From: Chloroflexota bacterium
GTDB taxonomy: Bacteria; Chloroflexota; Anaerolineae; Aggregatilineales; Phototrophicaceae
Length of the DNA stretch: 64,000 nt
Assembly: GCA_011525385.1 (NCBI GenBank)
Contig: WTGF01000122.1
Coordinates: 182,436-246,435, forward strand
Reading direction: 5' to 3'
Shown piece by piece: positions 44,915-52,937 of the stretch. Each line of letters begins with the position of its first letter. The stretch's first letter is position 1. The translations under genes and the position numbers were made by a program. Below the pieces are notes generated by a model. The model was not told the origin of the DNA and searched no databases. It saw only the letters and a program-made list of their open reading frames with translations.

Positions 44915-45718
44915 ATGACAAACCTACGCGAAATTCACGGGCTGGCCGCGCTGGATCAGATGTTCGCCGCAGCGCGCGCTCAAAGACGGGCGGCCTTTTT
45001 GCCGTACTTCCCTATCGGCTATCCGACCTATCAGGCGTCGCTGGACGCGGTCGCAGCCATGGCGGATGAAGGCGCTGACGGCTTCGAAATCGGCATCCCC
45101 TTTAGCGATCCCATCGCTGACGGTCCTACCATACAGGCGGCGACGCAGGTCGCGCTTGAAAACGGCACGACAGTGCGAAACTGCCTTGATGCCGTTCGGA
45201 CATTGCGCGCGCAGGGCTACACACAGCCGATGCTGATGATGGGATACGCCAATCCCCTGGTGGCTTACGGCACCGATCAGTTTGTCCGCGATGCGCGCCG
45301 GGCCGGGGCTGACGGCTTGATCGTGCCGGATCTGCCGCCGGAGGAAGCGGCCATGTTCGCGGAGAGCTGCGCGCGCGAAGGCCTGGCCCTGGTATTCTTT
45401 TTGGCGCCGACCAGCAATGACCGGCGCATAGAGATGGCGGCCAAACATACGACCGGCTTCATCTATGTCGTCTCCTTGACCGGGATCACCGGCGAGCGGG
45501 CGCAACTGCCGACTTACTTGACAGATTTCATCGCGCGCTTGCGCTCGCGGACGGACAAGGCGCTGGTATTGGGATTCGGCATCAGCAGGCCGGAGCACGC
45601 CCGCCAGGTGAGCGACTTGATGGATGGCTTCATCGTCGGCTCAGCGCTGGTGCGAGCGGGGGGCGAGGGCGTCGCCGCCGTGCGGGAGTTGGCGGGATCG
45701 TTGAGAGGCGCGCTGTAG
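44915..45718 (+). CDS. trpA: Tryptophan synthase alpha chain
   Basis: A 267-residue TIM barrel cleaving indole-3-glycerol phosphate. Catalytic Glu and Asp in FEIGIPFSDPIADGPTIQAAT, then MGYANPLVAYG, GLIVPDLPPEEA, FIYVVSLTGITGER and GFGISRPEHA. ATG 44915 follows GGGAGAAG; ATG 44888 adds nine residues and is less likely. Last gene of the trp operon. Confidence 0.96.
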   Translation: MTNLREIHGLAALDQMFAAARAQRRAAFLPYFPIGYPTYQASLDAVAAMADEGADGFEIGIPFSDPIADGPTIQAATQVALENGTTVRNCLDAVRTLRAQGYTQPMLMMGYANPLVAYGTDQFVRDARRAGADGLIVPDLPPEEAAMFAESCAREGLALVFFLAPTSNDRRIEMAAKHTTGFIYVVSLTGITGERAQLPTYLTDFIARLRSRTDKALVLGFGISRPEHARQVSDLMDGFIVGSALVRAGGEGVAAVRELAGSLRGAL

Positions 45719-45798
45719 ATGTGAAACCTTCACGAATGTAATGCCTTTTGCCCATCCTCGACAAGAGATCCCAAACCCGTAGTACGAACGATATGGCA

Positions 45799-45843
45799 GG
45801 GGCGACTGACCTGCAGTGTCTACGCGCAGCGCTGAGTCGCCCC
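45799..45843. repeat. GGGGCGACT palindrome (dispersed copy 3)
   Basis: Arms of 9 bp around a 27-nt loop, sharing the GGGGCGAC core with the palindromes at 5706 and 8415. There is no T-run, so a terminator for the trp operon is not obvious. Confidence 0.5.
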
Positions 45844-45942
45844 ATATCCGTTCAGTATCTCCGCGTCGGATTGCCCAACTGGCCGTCAGATGATTGTGAT
45901 TCCGTGTTTTAGCCAACTTCGATACACTGCCTTGGTCGGATG

Positions 45943-45971
45943 TTGACAGACTTCAAACGACCGTGTAAGCT
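45943..45971 (+). promoter_or_regulatory. Promoter of the aro operon
   Basis: TTGACA (45943-45948), 17-bp spacer, TAAGCT (45966-45971). The predicted transcript begins near 45978, before the leader peptide. Confidence 0.8.
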
Positions 45972-46005
45972 ACGAGCCATATGGTGCTGAGGATGTCATA
46001 AACAC

Positions 46006-46092
46006 ATGCAACATTTACAGTTTGCCAGTTTGCGTTATTATTGCTTCCCAAACTGCATAGACCGGGTTGGGGTGTTTCGCGCTGGCAACTGA
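46006..46092 (+). CDS. Candidate aromatic-rich leader peptide of the aro operon
   Basis: A 28-codon open frame starting ATG 46006, with F6, Y11-Y12, F14 and F24: five aromatic codons, including MQHLQFASLRYYCFP at the start. It lies between a good promoter and an intrinsic terminator upstream of aroH, the arrangement of amino-acid attenuators. The DNA also forms alternative helices: CAGTTTG (46018-46024 or overlapping) with CAAACTG, and CAGTTTGCCAG (46018-46028) with CTGGCAACTG (46082-46091). No convincing ribosome binding site precedes it, which is the main weakness. Confidence 0.5.
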   Translation: MQHLQFASLRYYCFPNCIDRVGVFRAGN

Positions 46093-46120
46093 AGATCAAG
46101 TCGATCAGGACAATACATCG

Positions 46121-46152
46121 AGGCGCAGAGTGAAATGCTCAGCGCCTTTTTT
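46121..46152 (+). terminator. Attenuator terminator before aroH
   Basis: AGGCGC, A-A mismatch, GAG, 7-nt loop TGAAATG, CTC, then GCGCCT and T6. It is 25 bp before aroH, so it would block the whole operon. Its 3' arm CTCAGCGCC (46138-46146) can also pair over 9 bp, with one G-U, with GGTGCTGAG at 45983-45991 near the transcript start, a possible antiterminator. Confidence 0.85.
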
Positions 46153-46176
46153 GTTGATTGAGGAGCGTTCAAATTG

Positions 46177-46575
46177 ATGATGAGAGGGGTACGGGGCGCC
46201 ACCACGGTGGCATCCAACTCAAACCAGGCGATACTGGCGGCGACTCAGGAATTGTTGGGCGTCATGATCGAGCGCAACGGCATCGTCGAAGATGATGTGG
46301 CCAGCATATTGTTTTCCGCCACCCCGGAGCTCGACGATACGTTTCCTGCGAAGGCGGCGCGCATGATGGGCTGGACGCGCACTGCCCTGATGGGCTTTCA
46401 GGAAGCGGATGTGCAACATGGTCTGCCAATGTGCATTCGCGTGCTGATTCACTGGAATACCGACAAATCCATCGACGAAATCCAGCACGTCTTCCTGCGC
46501 GACGCCGCGCAGTTGCGTCCCGACCTGGCGGATGATGAGCGCGCGCAGCGGGGGAATCGTCATGATCGCGGCTAA
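46177..46575 (+). CDS. aroH: Chorismate mutase, AroH type
   Basis: A 132-residue trimeric AroH-class mutase converting chorismate to prephenate. VRGATTV and the conserved Arg, the SILFSATPELD segment with Glu, and MGFQEADVQHGLPMCIRVLIHW match B. subtilis AroH. ATG 46177 (or 46180) follows GAGGAG. The 3' end overlaps tyrA by 14 bp. First structural gene after the attenuator. Confidence 0.93.
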   Translation: MMRGVRGATTVASNSNQAILAATQELLGVMIERNGIVEDDVASILFSATPELDDTFPAKAARMMGWTRTALMGFQEADVQHGLPMCIRVLIHWNTDKSIDEIQHVFLRDAAQLRPDLADDERAQRGNRHDRG

Positions 46576-47449
46576 TTTTCGGGCGCGTCATCTTTCGATA
46601 GTCGGCCTGGGGCTGATGGGCGGATCGCTGGCGCTGGCGCTGCGCGGTCACGCCGATCATATCACCGGTATCGACTCTTGCGAGGCAGCGCGTTCCTATG
46701 GGCTGCGGGGAGGATTTGTCGACTGCGCCACGGATGACCTCTTTGGGGGCGTCAATCACGCCGACGTCGTGATACTCGCCGCGCCGGTGCGGGTCATCGT
46801 CGAGATGCTCAAGATGCGCATCGGTTCTTATTTGCGCTCGAACACTCTGGTCGTCGATATTGGCAGCACCAAGCAAGATATTGTCGATGCCATGGCAAAC
46901 CTGCCTGTCGGCGTCAACGCAATGGGCGGGCATCCCATGACCGGCAAGGAAAATGGCGGCATCGAAGAATCCGATCGCGCCCTGTATGCCAATCGCCCCT
47001 TTGTGCTCTGCCCGTCCCGCCGCACCACGCCGGCGGCGCGGCTGCGGGCCATATCGCTGGTGGAAACGCTGGGCGCCATCCCTATCGAAATGGAAGCGGA
47101 AAGGCACGATCAGATCGTGGCCGGCATCAGCCATTTGCCCTATCTCTTGAGCGCAACCTTGGTGGCGACAGTCGCCAATCAAGCGGAGGATGACAGCGCC
47201 TACTGGGATTTGGCGGCCGGGGGATTCCGCGATACCAGTCGCCTGGCGGCCAGCGATGTGACGATGATGGGGGACATCTTAAGTACCAATACCAAGGCTG
47301 TTGCCACATTGCTGGCGCAGTTCCGCATGCAGTTGGCGATGCTGGAGACGATGTTGATCGGCGGCGACGAGCAGCGATTGAGCCAGTCCTTGCAACCGAT
47401 AAGGCGCGCGCGAAAGGAATGGGCGGACAACTATGAAAAGGGACGATAG
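46562..47449 (+). CDS. tyrA: Prephenate dehydrogenase
   Basis: A 295-residue NAD(P)-dependent dehydrogenase making 4-hydroxyphenylpyruvate. LSIVGLGLMGGSLALAL is the dinucleotide-binding loop, GSTKQDIVDAM and GGHPMTGKENGGIE with the catalytic His and substrate Arg/Ser follow, and IVAGISHLPYLLS is the family helix. ATG 46562 follows GGGGGAA; an in-frame ATG at 46532 would overlap aroH more. It overlaps aroA by 17 bp. No ACT domain is visible. Confidence 0.93.
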   Translation: MIAANFRARHLSIVGLGLMGGSLALALRGHADHITGIDSCEAARSYGLRGGFVDCATDDLFGGVNHADVVILAAPVRVIVEMLKMRIGSYLRSNTLVVDIGSTKQDIVDAMANLPVGVNAMGGHPMTGKENGGIEESDRALYANRPFVLCPSRRTTPAARLRAISLVETLGAIPIEMEAERHDQIVAGISHLPYLLSATLVATVANQAEDDSAYWDLAAGGFRDTSRLAASDVTMMGDILSTNTKAVATLLAQFRMQLAMLETMLIGGDEQRLSQSLQPIRRARKEWADNYEKGR

Positions 47450-48749
47450 ACATAGCCAGTTGCTGGTGTCTCCCGGAGGCAAGCTATTCGGCAGCACGAC
47501 GATACCGGGCGACAAATCGCTTTCGCACCGCGCGGCCATGTTGGGGGCAATTGCCGCGGGCAGTTCACATATCCGCAATTGGCTGGCGGCTGGCGATACG
47601 GAAGCGACGCTGGGCGCGATGGCTGACTTGGGGGCGGAGATCGAGCGCCACGACGCCAATACCTTGACCATTCACGGTGGAGAATTGCGCGAGGCGGATC
47701 AACCGCTTAATCTGAAGAACGCCGGGACCGGCATTCGCTTGTTGGCAGGCATTATGGCCGGGCAGCCTTTTCCCAGCGTATTGGACGGAAGCGAGCAATT
47801 GCGCCAGCGACCGATGAAGCGTATCACCACGCCATTGCGAAGCATGGGCGCGCAAATAGGTTCGACGGATGGATGCTGCCCGCTGACGATTCAGCCCGCT
47901 AAGTTGTGCGGCATCACTTACGAATTGCCTGTCGCCAGCGCTCAAGTGAAGAGCGCGGTCTTGTTGGCGGCGCTCTTTGCCGACGGCCCGACCACAGTGA
48001 TTCAGCCGGGACCGACCCGCGATCACACTGAACGCATGCTGGCTTCCATGGGACTTAGAATTGACATCAATGACGAGAATCCGGACAAGATGACATTGCA
48101 TCCGCCGGAGAAGCTTGAGCCCTTGGATTTGACGATCCCGGGCGATTTTTCCTCGGCGGCCTTTCTTCTGGTGGCGGGATTGTTGACGCCGGACAGCGAT
48201 TTGACAGTCACGGGCGTCAATTTGAATCCGACGCGAACCGGTTTGCTGGATGTTTTGGAAGCGATGGATGCTGATATTAGCACCACCTATCGCACCATCC
48301 AAGCTGGCGAAGCGATTGGCGACATCCGGGTCCGGACAAGCGAATTGCAGGGCATTGAGATCGGCGGAGACACGGTGGTGCGCATGATCGACGAATTCCC
48401 AATCTTGATGGTCGCCGCATTGCGCGCCCAAGGCGAGACAATTGTGCGCGATGCGCGTGAACTGCGCGTGAAGGAGACGGATCGCATAGCGGTTATGGCG
48501 AGCGAATTGCGCAAAATGGGCGCGGAGATTGAAGAACGTGAAGATGGATTCCGGATCCTTGGCGCACAGCAATTGTCGGGCGCCGATGTGGACGGGCACG
48601 ACGATCATCGCATCGCCATGAGCATGACAATCGCGGGTACAGTCGCTTCCGGCGAGACGCTGGTCACTGATGCGGCTTGCGTGGCGGATTCCTTTCCCGG
48701 TTTCGCGCAGACGCTGATCGGCTGCGGCGCGCATATCGAGCCGGCATAA
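47433..48749 (+). CDS. aroA: 3-phosphoshikimate 1-carboxyvinyltransferase (EPSP synthase)
   Basis: A 438-residue EPSP synthase: IPGDKSLSHRA with the shikimate-3-phosphate Lys, LKNAGTGIRLLAG, LDGSEQLRQRPM, VASAQVKSAVLLAALFADG, RDHTERML and the C-terminal LRVKETDRI and DGHDDHRIAM motifs. The wording NAGTGIRLL and ASAQVKSA is nearer to class II (glyphosate-tolerant type) enzymes than to E. coli AroA, though this is by eye. It starts within tyrA, which suggests translational coupling. Confidence 0.96.
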   Translation: MKRDDRHSQLLVSPGGKLFGSTTIPGDKSLSHRAAMLGAIAAGSSHIRNWLAAGDTEATLGAMADLGAEIERHDANTLTIHGGELREADQPLNLKNAGTGIRLLAGIMAGQPFPSVLDGSEQLRQRPMKRITTPLRSMGAQIGSTDGCCPLTIQPAKLCGITYELPVASAQVKSAVLLAALFADGPTTVIQPGPTRDHTERMLASMGLRIDINDENPDKMTLHPPEKLEPLDLTIPGDFSSAAFLLVAGLLTPDSDLTVTGVNLNPTRTGLLDVLEAMDADISTTYRTIQAGEAIGDIRVRTSELQGIEIGGDTVVRMIDEFPILMVAALRAQGETIVRDARELRVKETDRIAVMASELRKMGAEIEEREDGFRILGAQQLSGADVDGHDDHRIAMSMTIAGTVASGETLVTDAACVADSFPGFAQTLIGCGAHIEPA

Positions 48750-48786
48750 GGGCGTTGATAGAGCTGCCAGCGGCGGAGAAGAAGTA

Positions 48787-49629
48787 ATGAGGAAAAACCG
48801 AGTTGGACTTATCGGCTTTCCGGTTGAGCACAGCCTGAGCCCGGTCATGCATAACGCGGCTTTTGCAGCGCTAGGCATGTCCGATTGGTTCTACGACGCC
48901 ATGTCGATACCGCCGGATATCTTGCGCTATGGGGTGCAGGAACCAAAAAATCATGGCTACATCGGCATCAATGTGACGGTGCCGCACAAGGAAGCTATGA
49001 TGGAACTGGTGCGCCCGGATGAAATCGCGCGGGCGATCGGCGCGGTCAATACGGTTGACTTCAGGAACAATAGCGGTACGAATACCGATGCCGATGGCAT
49101 CGTCGACGACTTGCGGGCCAACGGCGTCCCCGTCGCAAACCAGCGCGTTTTGGTATTGGGAGCGGGCGGCGCGGCGCGGGCGGTGGTCTATGGCTTGGCG
49201 CGGGCGGGCGCTACAGTGGCGATTGTCAATCGTACCAAGTCGAGAGCCGAACGCTTGGTCGCGGATCTTGGAAGCGCGGCTGCCATCGACGGTATCGCGG
49301 TGATGACGCTGGATGAAGCCGCGGATTGGGGTATGTCGCTTATCATCAACTGTACCTCCGTCGGCTTGCATCCCCATGTCAATCAGTCGCCCTGGATTTA
49401 CGGCGTGCCTTTCCCGGATGGCGTGACGGTTTATGACACTGTGTACCGTCCGGCGAACACAGCGCTGATGCAGCAGTGCGTCGCGCGCGGTGGCCGAGCA
49501 ATTGGCGGCTTGGGCATGCTGGTGCGGCAAGGCGCGCTTTCTTTCGAGATCTGGACGGGCGTCGCGCCGCCGGTTGATGTGATGGCGAGCGCGGCGCAAG
49601 TGGCCCTGGAGAATACGAGCAAGGCCTAG
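48787..49629 (+). CDS. aroE: Shikimate dehydrogenase
   Basis: A 280-residue NADP-dependent reductase for 3-dehydroshikimate. GLIGFPVEHSLSPVMHNAAF, NVTVPHKE with the catalytic Lys, AIGAVNTV, TDADGIVDDL, the nucleotide loop VLGAGGAARAVVYGLA and NRTKSRAE follow in the standard order. GGCGGAGAAGAAG precedes ATG 48787. Confidence 0.96.
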   Translation: MRKNRVGLIGFPVEHSLSPVMHNAAFAALGMSDWFYDAMSIPPDILRYGVQEPKNHGYIGINVTVPHKEAMMELVRPDEIARAIGAVNTVDFRNNSGTNTDADGIVDDLRANGVPVANQRVLVLGAGGAARAVVYGLARAGATVAIVNRTKSRAERLVADLGSAAAIDGIAVMTLDEAADWGMSLIINCTSVGLHPHVNQSPWIYGVPFPDGVTVYDTVYRPANTALMQQCVARGGRAIGGLGMLVRQGALSFEIWTGVAPPVDVMASAAQVALENTSKA

Positions 49630-49666
49630 AGACAGAAATCAGATCGAGGTCAAGGACTAAACCGAC

Positions 49667-50845
49667 ATGCCAATACGATTTTTCACCGCGGGCGAAAGCC
49701 ACGGCCCGGGCTTGACCGCCATTCTGGAGGGCATGCCTGCCGGCTTGCCGCTCTCGGTCGAGGATATCAACAAAGATTTGCGCCGGCGGCAGAAGGGCTA
49801 CGGTTCCGGCGGGCGCATGCAGATCGAGAAAGACAAGATTGTCATCACCTCGGGACTGATGAACGGCATGACGACGGGCGCCCCCATCGCGCTGCACGTT
49901 CAAAATCGCGATTTCAAAAGCTGGAAGGAACGTGATATCACGCCTATCACGACGCCGCGCCCGGGACACGCGGATTTGACCGGCGCGCTCAAATATGGTT
50001 ATCGCGAATTGCGGCTGTCGCTGGAACGCGCCAGCGCCCGGGAAACGACGATGCGCGTGGCCATCGGCGGGATTTGCAAGCGCTTCCTGGACGAGTTCGG
50101 CATCAAGATTGACGGCTACGTGGTTCAATTGGGAGATGTCAAGGCGGATCTGGCCTCCATGCCTTTGGAGGAACGGATTGCCCGCAACGAGGACAACGAT
50201 GTGCGTTGCCCCGATGCGGCCGCCGCCGCACGCATGCACGCGGCGATCCGACAGGTCAAAATCGACAAGGATACGCTGGGCGGCGTCTTTGAAGTTGTCG
50301 CCCGCGGACTGCCGCCGGGCTTGGGATCCCATGTCCACTACGACCGCAAACTGGACGGCAAACTGGTGGCGGCGATGGTCAGCATACAAGCCATGAAGGG
50401 AGCGGAAATTGGGGGCGCTTTCGAGAATGCTGGCAAGCGTGGATCACAGGTTCACGACGAAATCACCGTTGATGCCGACGGCAATTTGTCACGCAAGACC
50501 AACCGCGCCGGCGGCTTGGAAGGCGGGATTTCCACCGGTCAGCCAATCATAGTACGCGTGGCGATGAAGCCGATATCCACCATGCTGCGCGGGGCTGCTT
50601 CTGTTGATCTGGCCAGCGGCGCGCCCAATATGACGGTTTACGAACGCAGCGACTTCTGCGCTTTGCCACGGGCGGTACCAGTTGGCGAAGCCATGATGGC
50701 GATTGTGCTGACGGACGCGCTGCTGGAAAAACTGGGTGGGGACAGCATCGAAGAAATGAAGCCGCGCTTTGACGCTTTACGCCGCAACCAAGTGAGTGAC
50801 CTGCCGATGGACAATATCGAATGGCGCTTTGGATACGACGTATGA
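49667..50845 (+). CDS. aroC: Chorismate synthase
   Basis: A 392-residue FMN-dependent enzyme making chorismate. FFTAGESHGPGLTAILEGMPAGLPL, RRQKGYGSGGRMQIEKDK, TTPRPGHADLTGALKYGY, ERASARETTMRVAIGGI and AGGLEGGISTGQPI are the family signatures. It overlaps aroKB by 4 bp (ATGA). Confidence 0.97.
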   Translation: MPIRFFTAGESHGPGLTAILEGMPAGLPLSVEDINKDLRRRQKGYGSGGRMQIEKDKIVITSGLMNGMTTGAPIALHVQNRDFKSWKERDITPITTPRPGHADLTGALKYGYRELRLSLERASARETTMRVAIGGICKRFLDEFGIKIDGYVVQLGDVKADLASMPLEERIARNEDNDVRCPDAAAAARMHAAIRQVKIDKDTLGGVFEVVARGLPPGLGSHVHYDRKLDGKLVAAMVSIQAMKGAEIGGAFENAGKRGSQVHDEITVDADGNLSRKTNRAGGLEGGISTGQPIIVRVAMKPISTMLRGAASVDLASGAPNMTVYERSDFCALPRAVPVGEAMMAIVLTDALLEKLGGDSIEEMKPRFDALRRNQVSDLPMDNIEWRFGYDV

Positions 50846-52356
50846 GCGGCGGGGAAAACATTGTCATCACCGGCTTTATGGGAACGGGCAAATCAACGGT
50901 CGGGCAGCGAGTCGCCGCTAAGCTTGAGCGACAGTTCATCGATATGGACCTTGTCATCGAAGAACGTTTTGGCTTGCCGATCCCGGAGATCTTCAAGCGG
51001 CATGGCGAAGCGCTATTCCGGACCGTCGAACGTGGATTGGCTCACGAACTCTCCACACAATCCGGTCTGGTGATCGCGACTGGTGGGGGGGCGCTTGTCC
51101 CTGATGACATGCGCGATCTGATGGGGCGGACAGGAAAGTTGATTTGCTTGAACGCAGACAAGGACGAGATAAGCGCCCGATTATCGGAAACGGATAACCG
51201 TCCGCTGGCCGCCAATTGGCAAGCGCTCTTTGAAGGGCGACAATCTGCCTATGCCCGGATTCCCAATCAAATCGAGACGAGTGGCAAAACAATTGAAGCT
51301 ATCGCCTGCGAAATCGTCGCGATGTGTGATGGCCGGATTCATGTACGAACGCCGGCCGGGGGCTATGATATCTGGATCGACCAAGGCATCCTTTGCGAAA
51401 TCAACCGACATATCAAGACACTTGGACTGGGCGGCCATGTAATTATCGTGACCAACGAGACGGTCGCTCCGCTTCATGCCGAGGCTTTGGCGAGCCGCTT
51501 GCCAAGCGCCGACATCATAGCTGTGAAGGATGGCGAAGAATACAAGAACCTGGAGACGGTCTCTTCGATCTATGATGAGATGCTTGCGCTTGGCGCCGAC
51601 CGCGGCACGACCATGATTGCCCTCGGCGGCGGCGTTCTGGGAGATATGGCCGGTTATGTCGCCGCGACGTATATGCGCGGGATCCGATTGATCCAGGCGC
51701 CGACTACATTGCTTGCCATGGTGGATTCAAGTGTGGGTGGCAAGGTCGGCGTCGACCTGCCGCAAGGCAAAAACTTGATTGGCGCTTTCAAACAGCCCGA
51801 AGCGGTCTTGGTCGATACTGATGTTTTGGAGAGCCTGCCGCCGCTGCAATGGCGATGTGGCATGGCGGAAGTGATCAAGCACGGCTTGATTTCGCGGCCG
51901 GCGCTGCTGGATCCCGAAAACTGGGAGAAGGAAAAACTGGTCAACCTGCTGCGGCATGCGATCCAGGTGAAAGTCGAAGTGGTCGAAGAAGATCCTTACG
52001 AACAGGGAATCCGCGCCCACCTCAATTTGGGACATACTTTCGGGCACGCGATCGAAAAAGTAACGCAGTACAGCGTCCCGCATGGCGAGGCGGTCGCCAT
52101 CGGCATTTGCAAAGCGGCGCGCTTGTCCTGCAATTGCGGGTTGATTGATGAACAGCTAGTCCAGAAAGTCATATCCACATTTGAACGAATTGGCTTGCCA
52201 GTTGATATCGAATTGAATCCCGAAGAATGGTACGCGGCCATGTCTACCGACAAAAAGTGGGGGGCGGGCAAATCACGCTTTGTCCTGTTGAAAGCTTTTG
52301 GGGAAGCGACAATTGTTGAGGGATTGCCCAAAGAAGAAGTCTTGGCGGTCTTGTAA
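50842..52356 (+). CDS. aroKB: Bifunctional shikimate kinase / 3-dehydroquinate synthase
   Basis: A 504-residue fusion. Residues 1-160 are shikimate kinase with P-loop GFMGTGKS (11-18), the DLVIEE and R-E substrate motifs and ATGGGAL. Residues 165-504 are 3-dehydroquinate synthase with DGEEYKNLETV, IALGGGVLGDMAGYVAATYMRG, ISDSS-type PTTLLAMVDSSVGGKVGVD, KNLIGAFKQP, MAEVIKHGL, and the zinc ligands in NLGHTFGHAIE. Fusions in this order are known in several phyla, but the two steps are not consecutive in the pathway. ATG 50842 overlaps aroC's stop. Confidence 0.97.
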   Translation: MSGGENIVITGFMGTGKSTVGQRVAAKLERQFIDMDLVIEERFGLPIPEIFKRHGEALFRTVERGLAHELSTQSGLVIATGGGALVPDDMRDLMGRTGKLICLNADKDEISARLSETDNRPLAANWQALFEGRQSAYARIPNQIETSGKTIEAIACEIVAMCDGRIHVRTPAGGYDIWIDQGILCEINRHIKTLGLGGHVIIVTNETVAPLHAEALASRLPSADIIAVKDGEEYKNLETVSSIYDEMLALGADRGTTMIALGGGVLGDMAGYVAATYMRGIRLIQAPTTLLAMVDSSVGGKVGVDLPQGKNLIGAFKQPEAVLVDTDVLESLPPLQWRCGMAEVIKHGLISRPALLDPENWEKEKLVNLLRHAIQVKVEVVEEDPYEQGIRAHLNLGHTFGHAIEKVTQYSVPHGEAVAIGICKAARLSCNCGLIDEQLVQKVISTFERIGLPVDIELNPEEWYAAMSTDKKWGAGKSRFVLLKAFGEATIVEGLPKEEVLAVL

Positions 52357-52374
52357 CGAAGGACGAATAAAAAT

Positions 52375-52824
52375 ATGTCAAAAGGGATTCTGATCTTGCA
52401 CGGTCCCAATTTGAACCTGCTGGGTACGCGACAGCCGGAGGTATATGGCAGTATGACGCTGGAGGAAATCAATAGCGCGATCCGGCAACATGTCAGGCCT
52501 TTTGAGATCGAGTTACGTGTAGCACAGTCGAATCACGAAGGCGATTTGATCGATCGCTTGCATGAGGCGCGTGGCTGGGCTGATGGCGTTGTCTTCAATC
52601 CGGGGGCTTATACGCATACATCGGTCGCATTGCGCGACGCCATTACTGCCATCGACGTGCCTGTGATCGAAGTCCATATTTCGAATATTCATGGGCGGGA
52701 GTCCTTTCGACACAAGTCGGTTTTGTCTGGCGTATGTCTGGGCCATATTGCCGGTTTTGGCTGGCGCAGCTATGTCTTGGCGGTGGATGCCCTGCTCCGT
52801 CAATGGGAAATTGTGGCTAGCTAA
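52375..52824 (+). CDS. aroQ: 3-dehydroquinate dehydratase, type II
   Basis: A 149-residue type II dehydroquinase. ILHGPNLNLLGTRQPEVYG includes the catalytic Arg and Tyr, and SNHEGDLIDRLHEAR, FNPGAYTHTSVALRDAI and VEVHISNIHGRESFRHKSVLS complete the active site. Last gene of the aro operon; no DAHP synthase or pheA is in the cluster. Confidence 0.96.
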   Translation: MSKGILILHGPNLNLLGTRQPEVYGSMTLEEINSAIRQHVRPFEIELRVAQSNHEGDLIDRLHEARGWADGVVFNPGAYTHTSVALRDAITAIDVPVIEVHISNIHGRESFRHKSVLSGVCLGHIAGFGWRSYVLAVDALLRQWEIVAS

Positions 52825-52937
52825 CTGGTGAAAGAAAATGAATACCGGCGCGTAAATTTGGCTATCTCGTCAGTATTCTAAGCGCGCCCACACCACGTAT
52901 ACTTGACTTGGCGCTGGAAAATCAGACAAGGTGGAAT

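Larger units (their letters stand above)
45719..46005. other. Intergenic region between the trp and aro operons
   Basis: About 290 bp without a gene. It contains the long-looped palindrome GGGGCGACT/AGTCGCCCC (45799-45807 with 45835-45843) and the promoter of the aro operon at 45943. Confidence 0.6.

Noticed and set aside
45799..45843. Terminator of the trp operon
   Set aside because: The palindrome has a 27-nt loop and no T-run; it belongs to the dispersed palindrome family.
47565..48878. A 437-codon minus-strand frame opposite aroA
   Set aside because: Antisense shadow of a strongly conserved gene; composition reflects codon bias.
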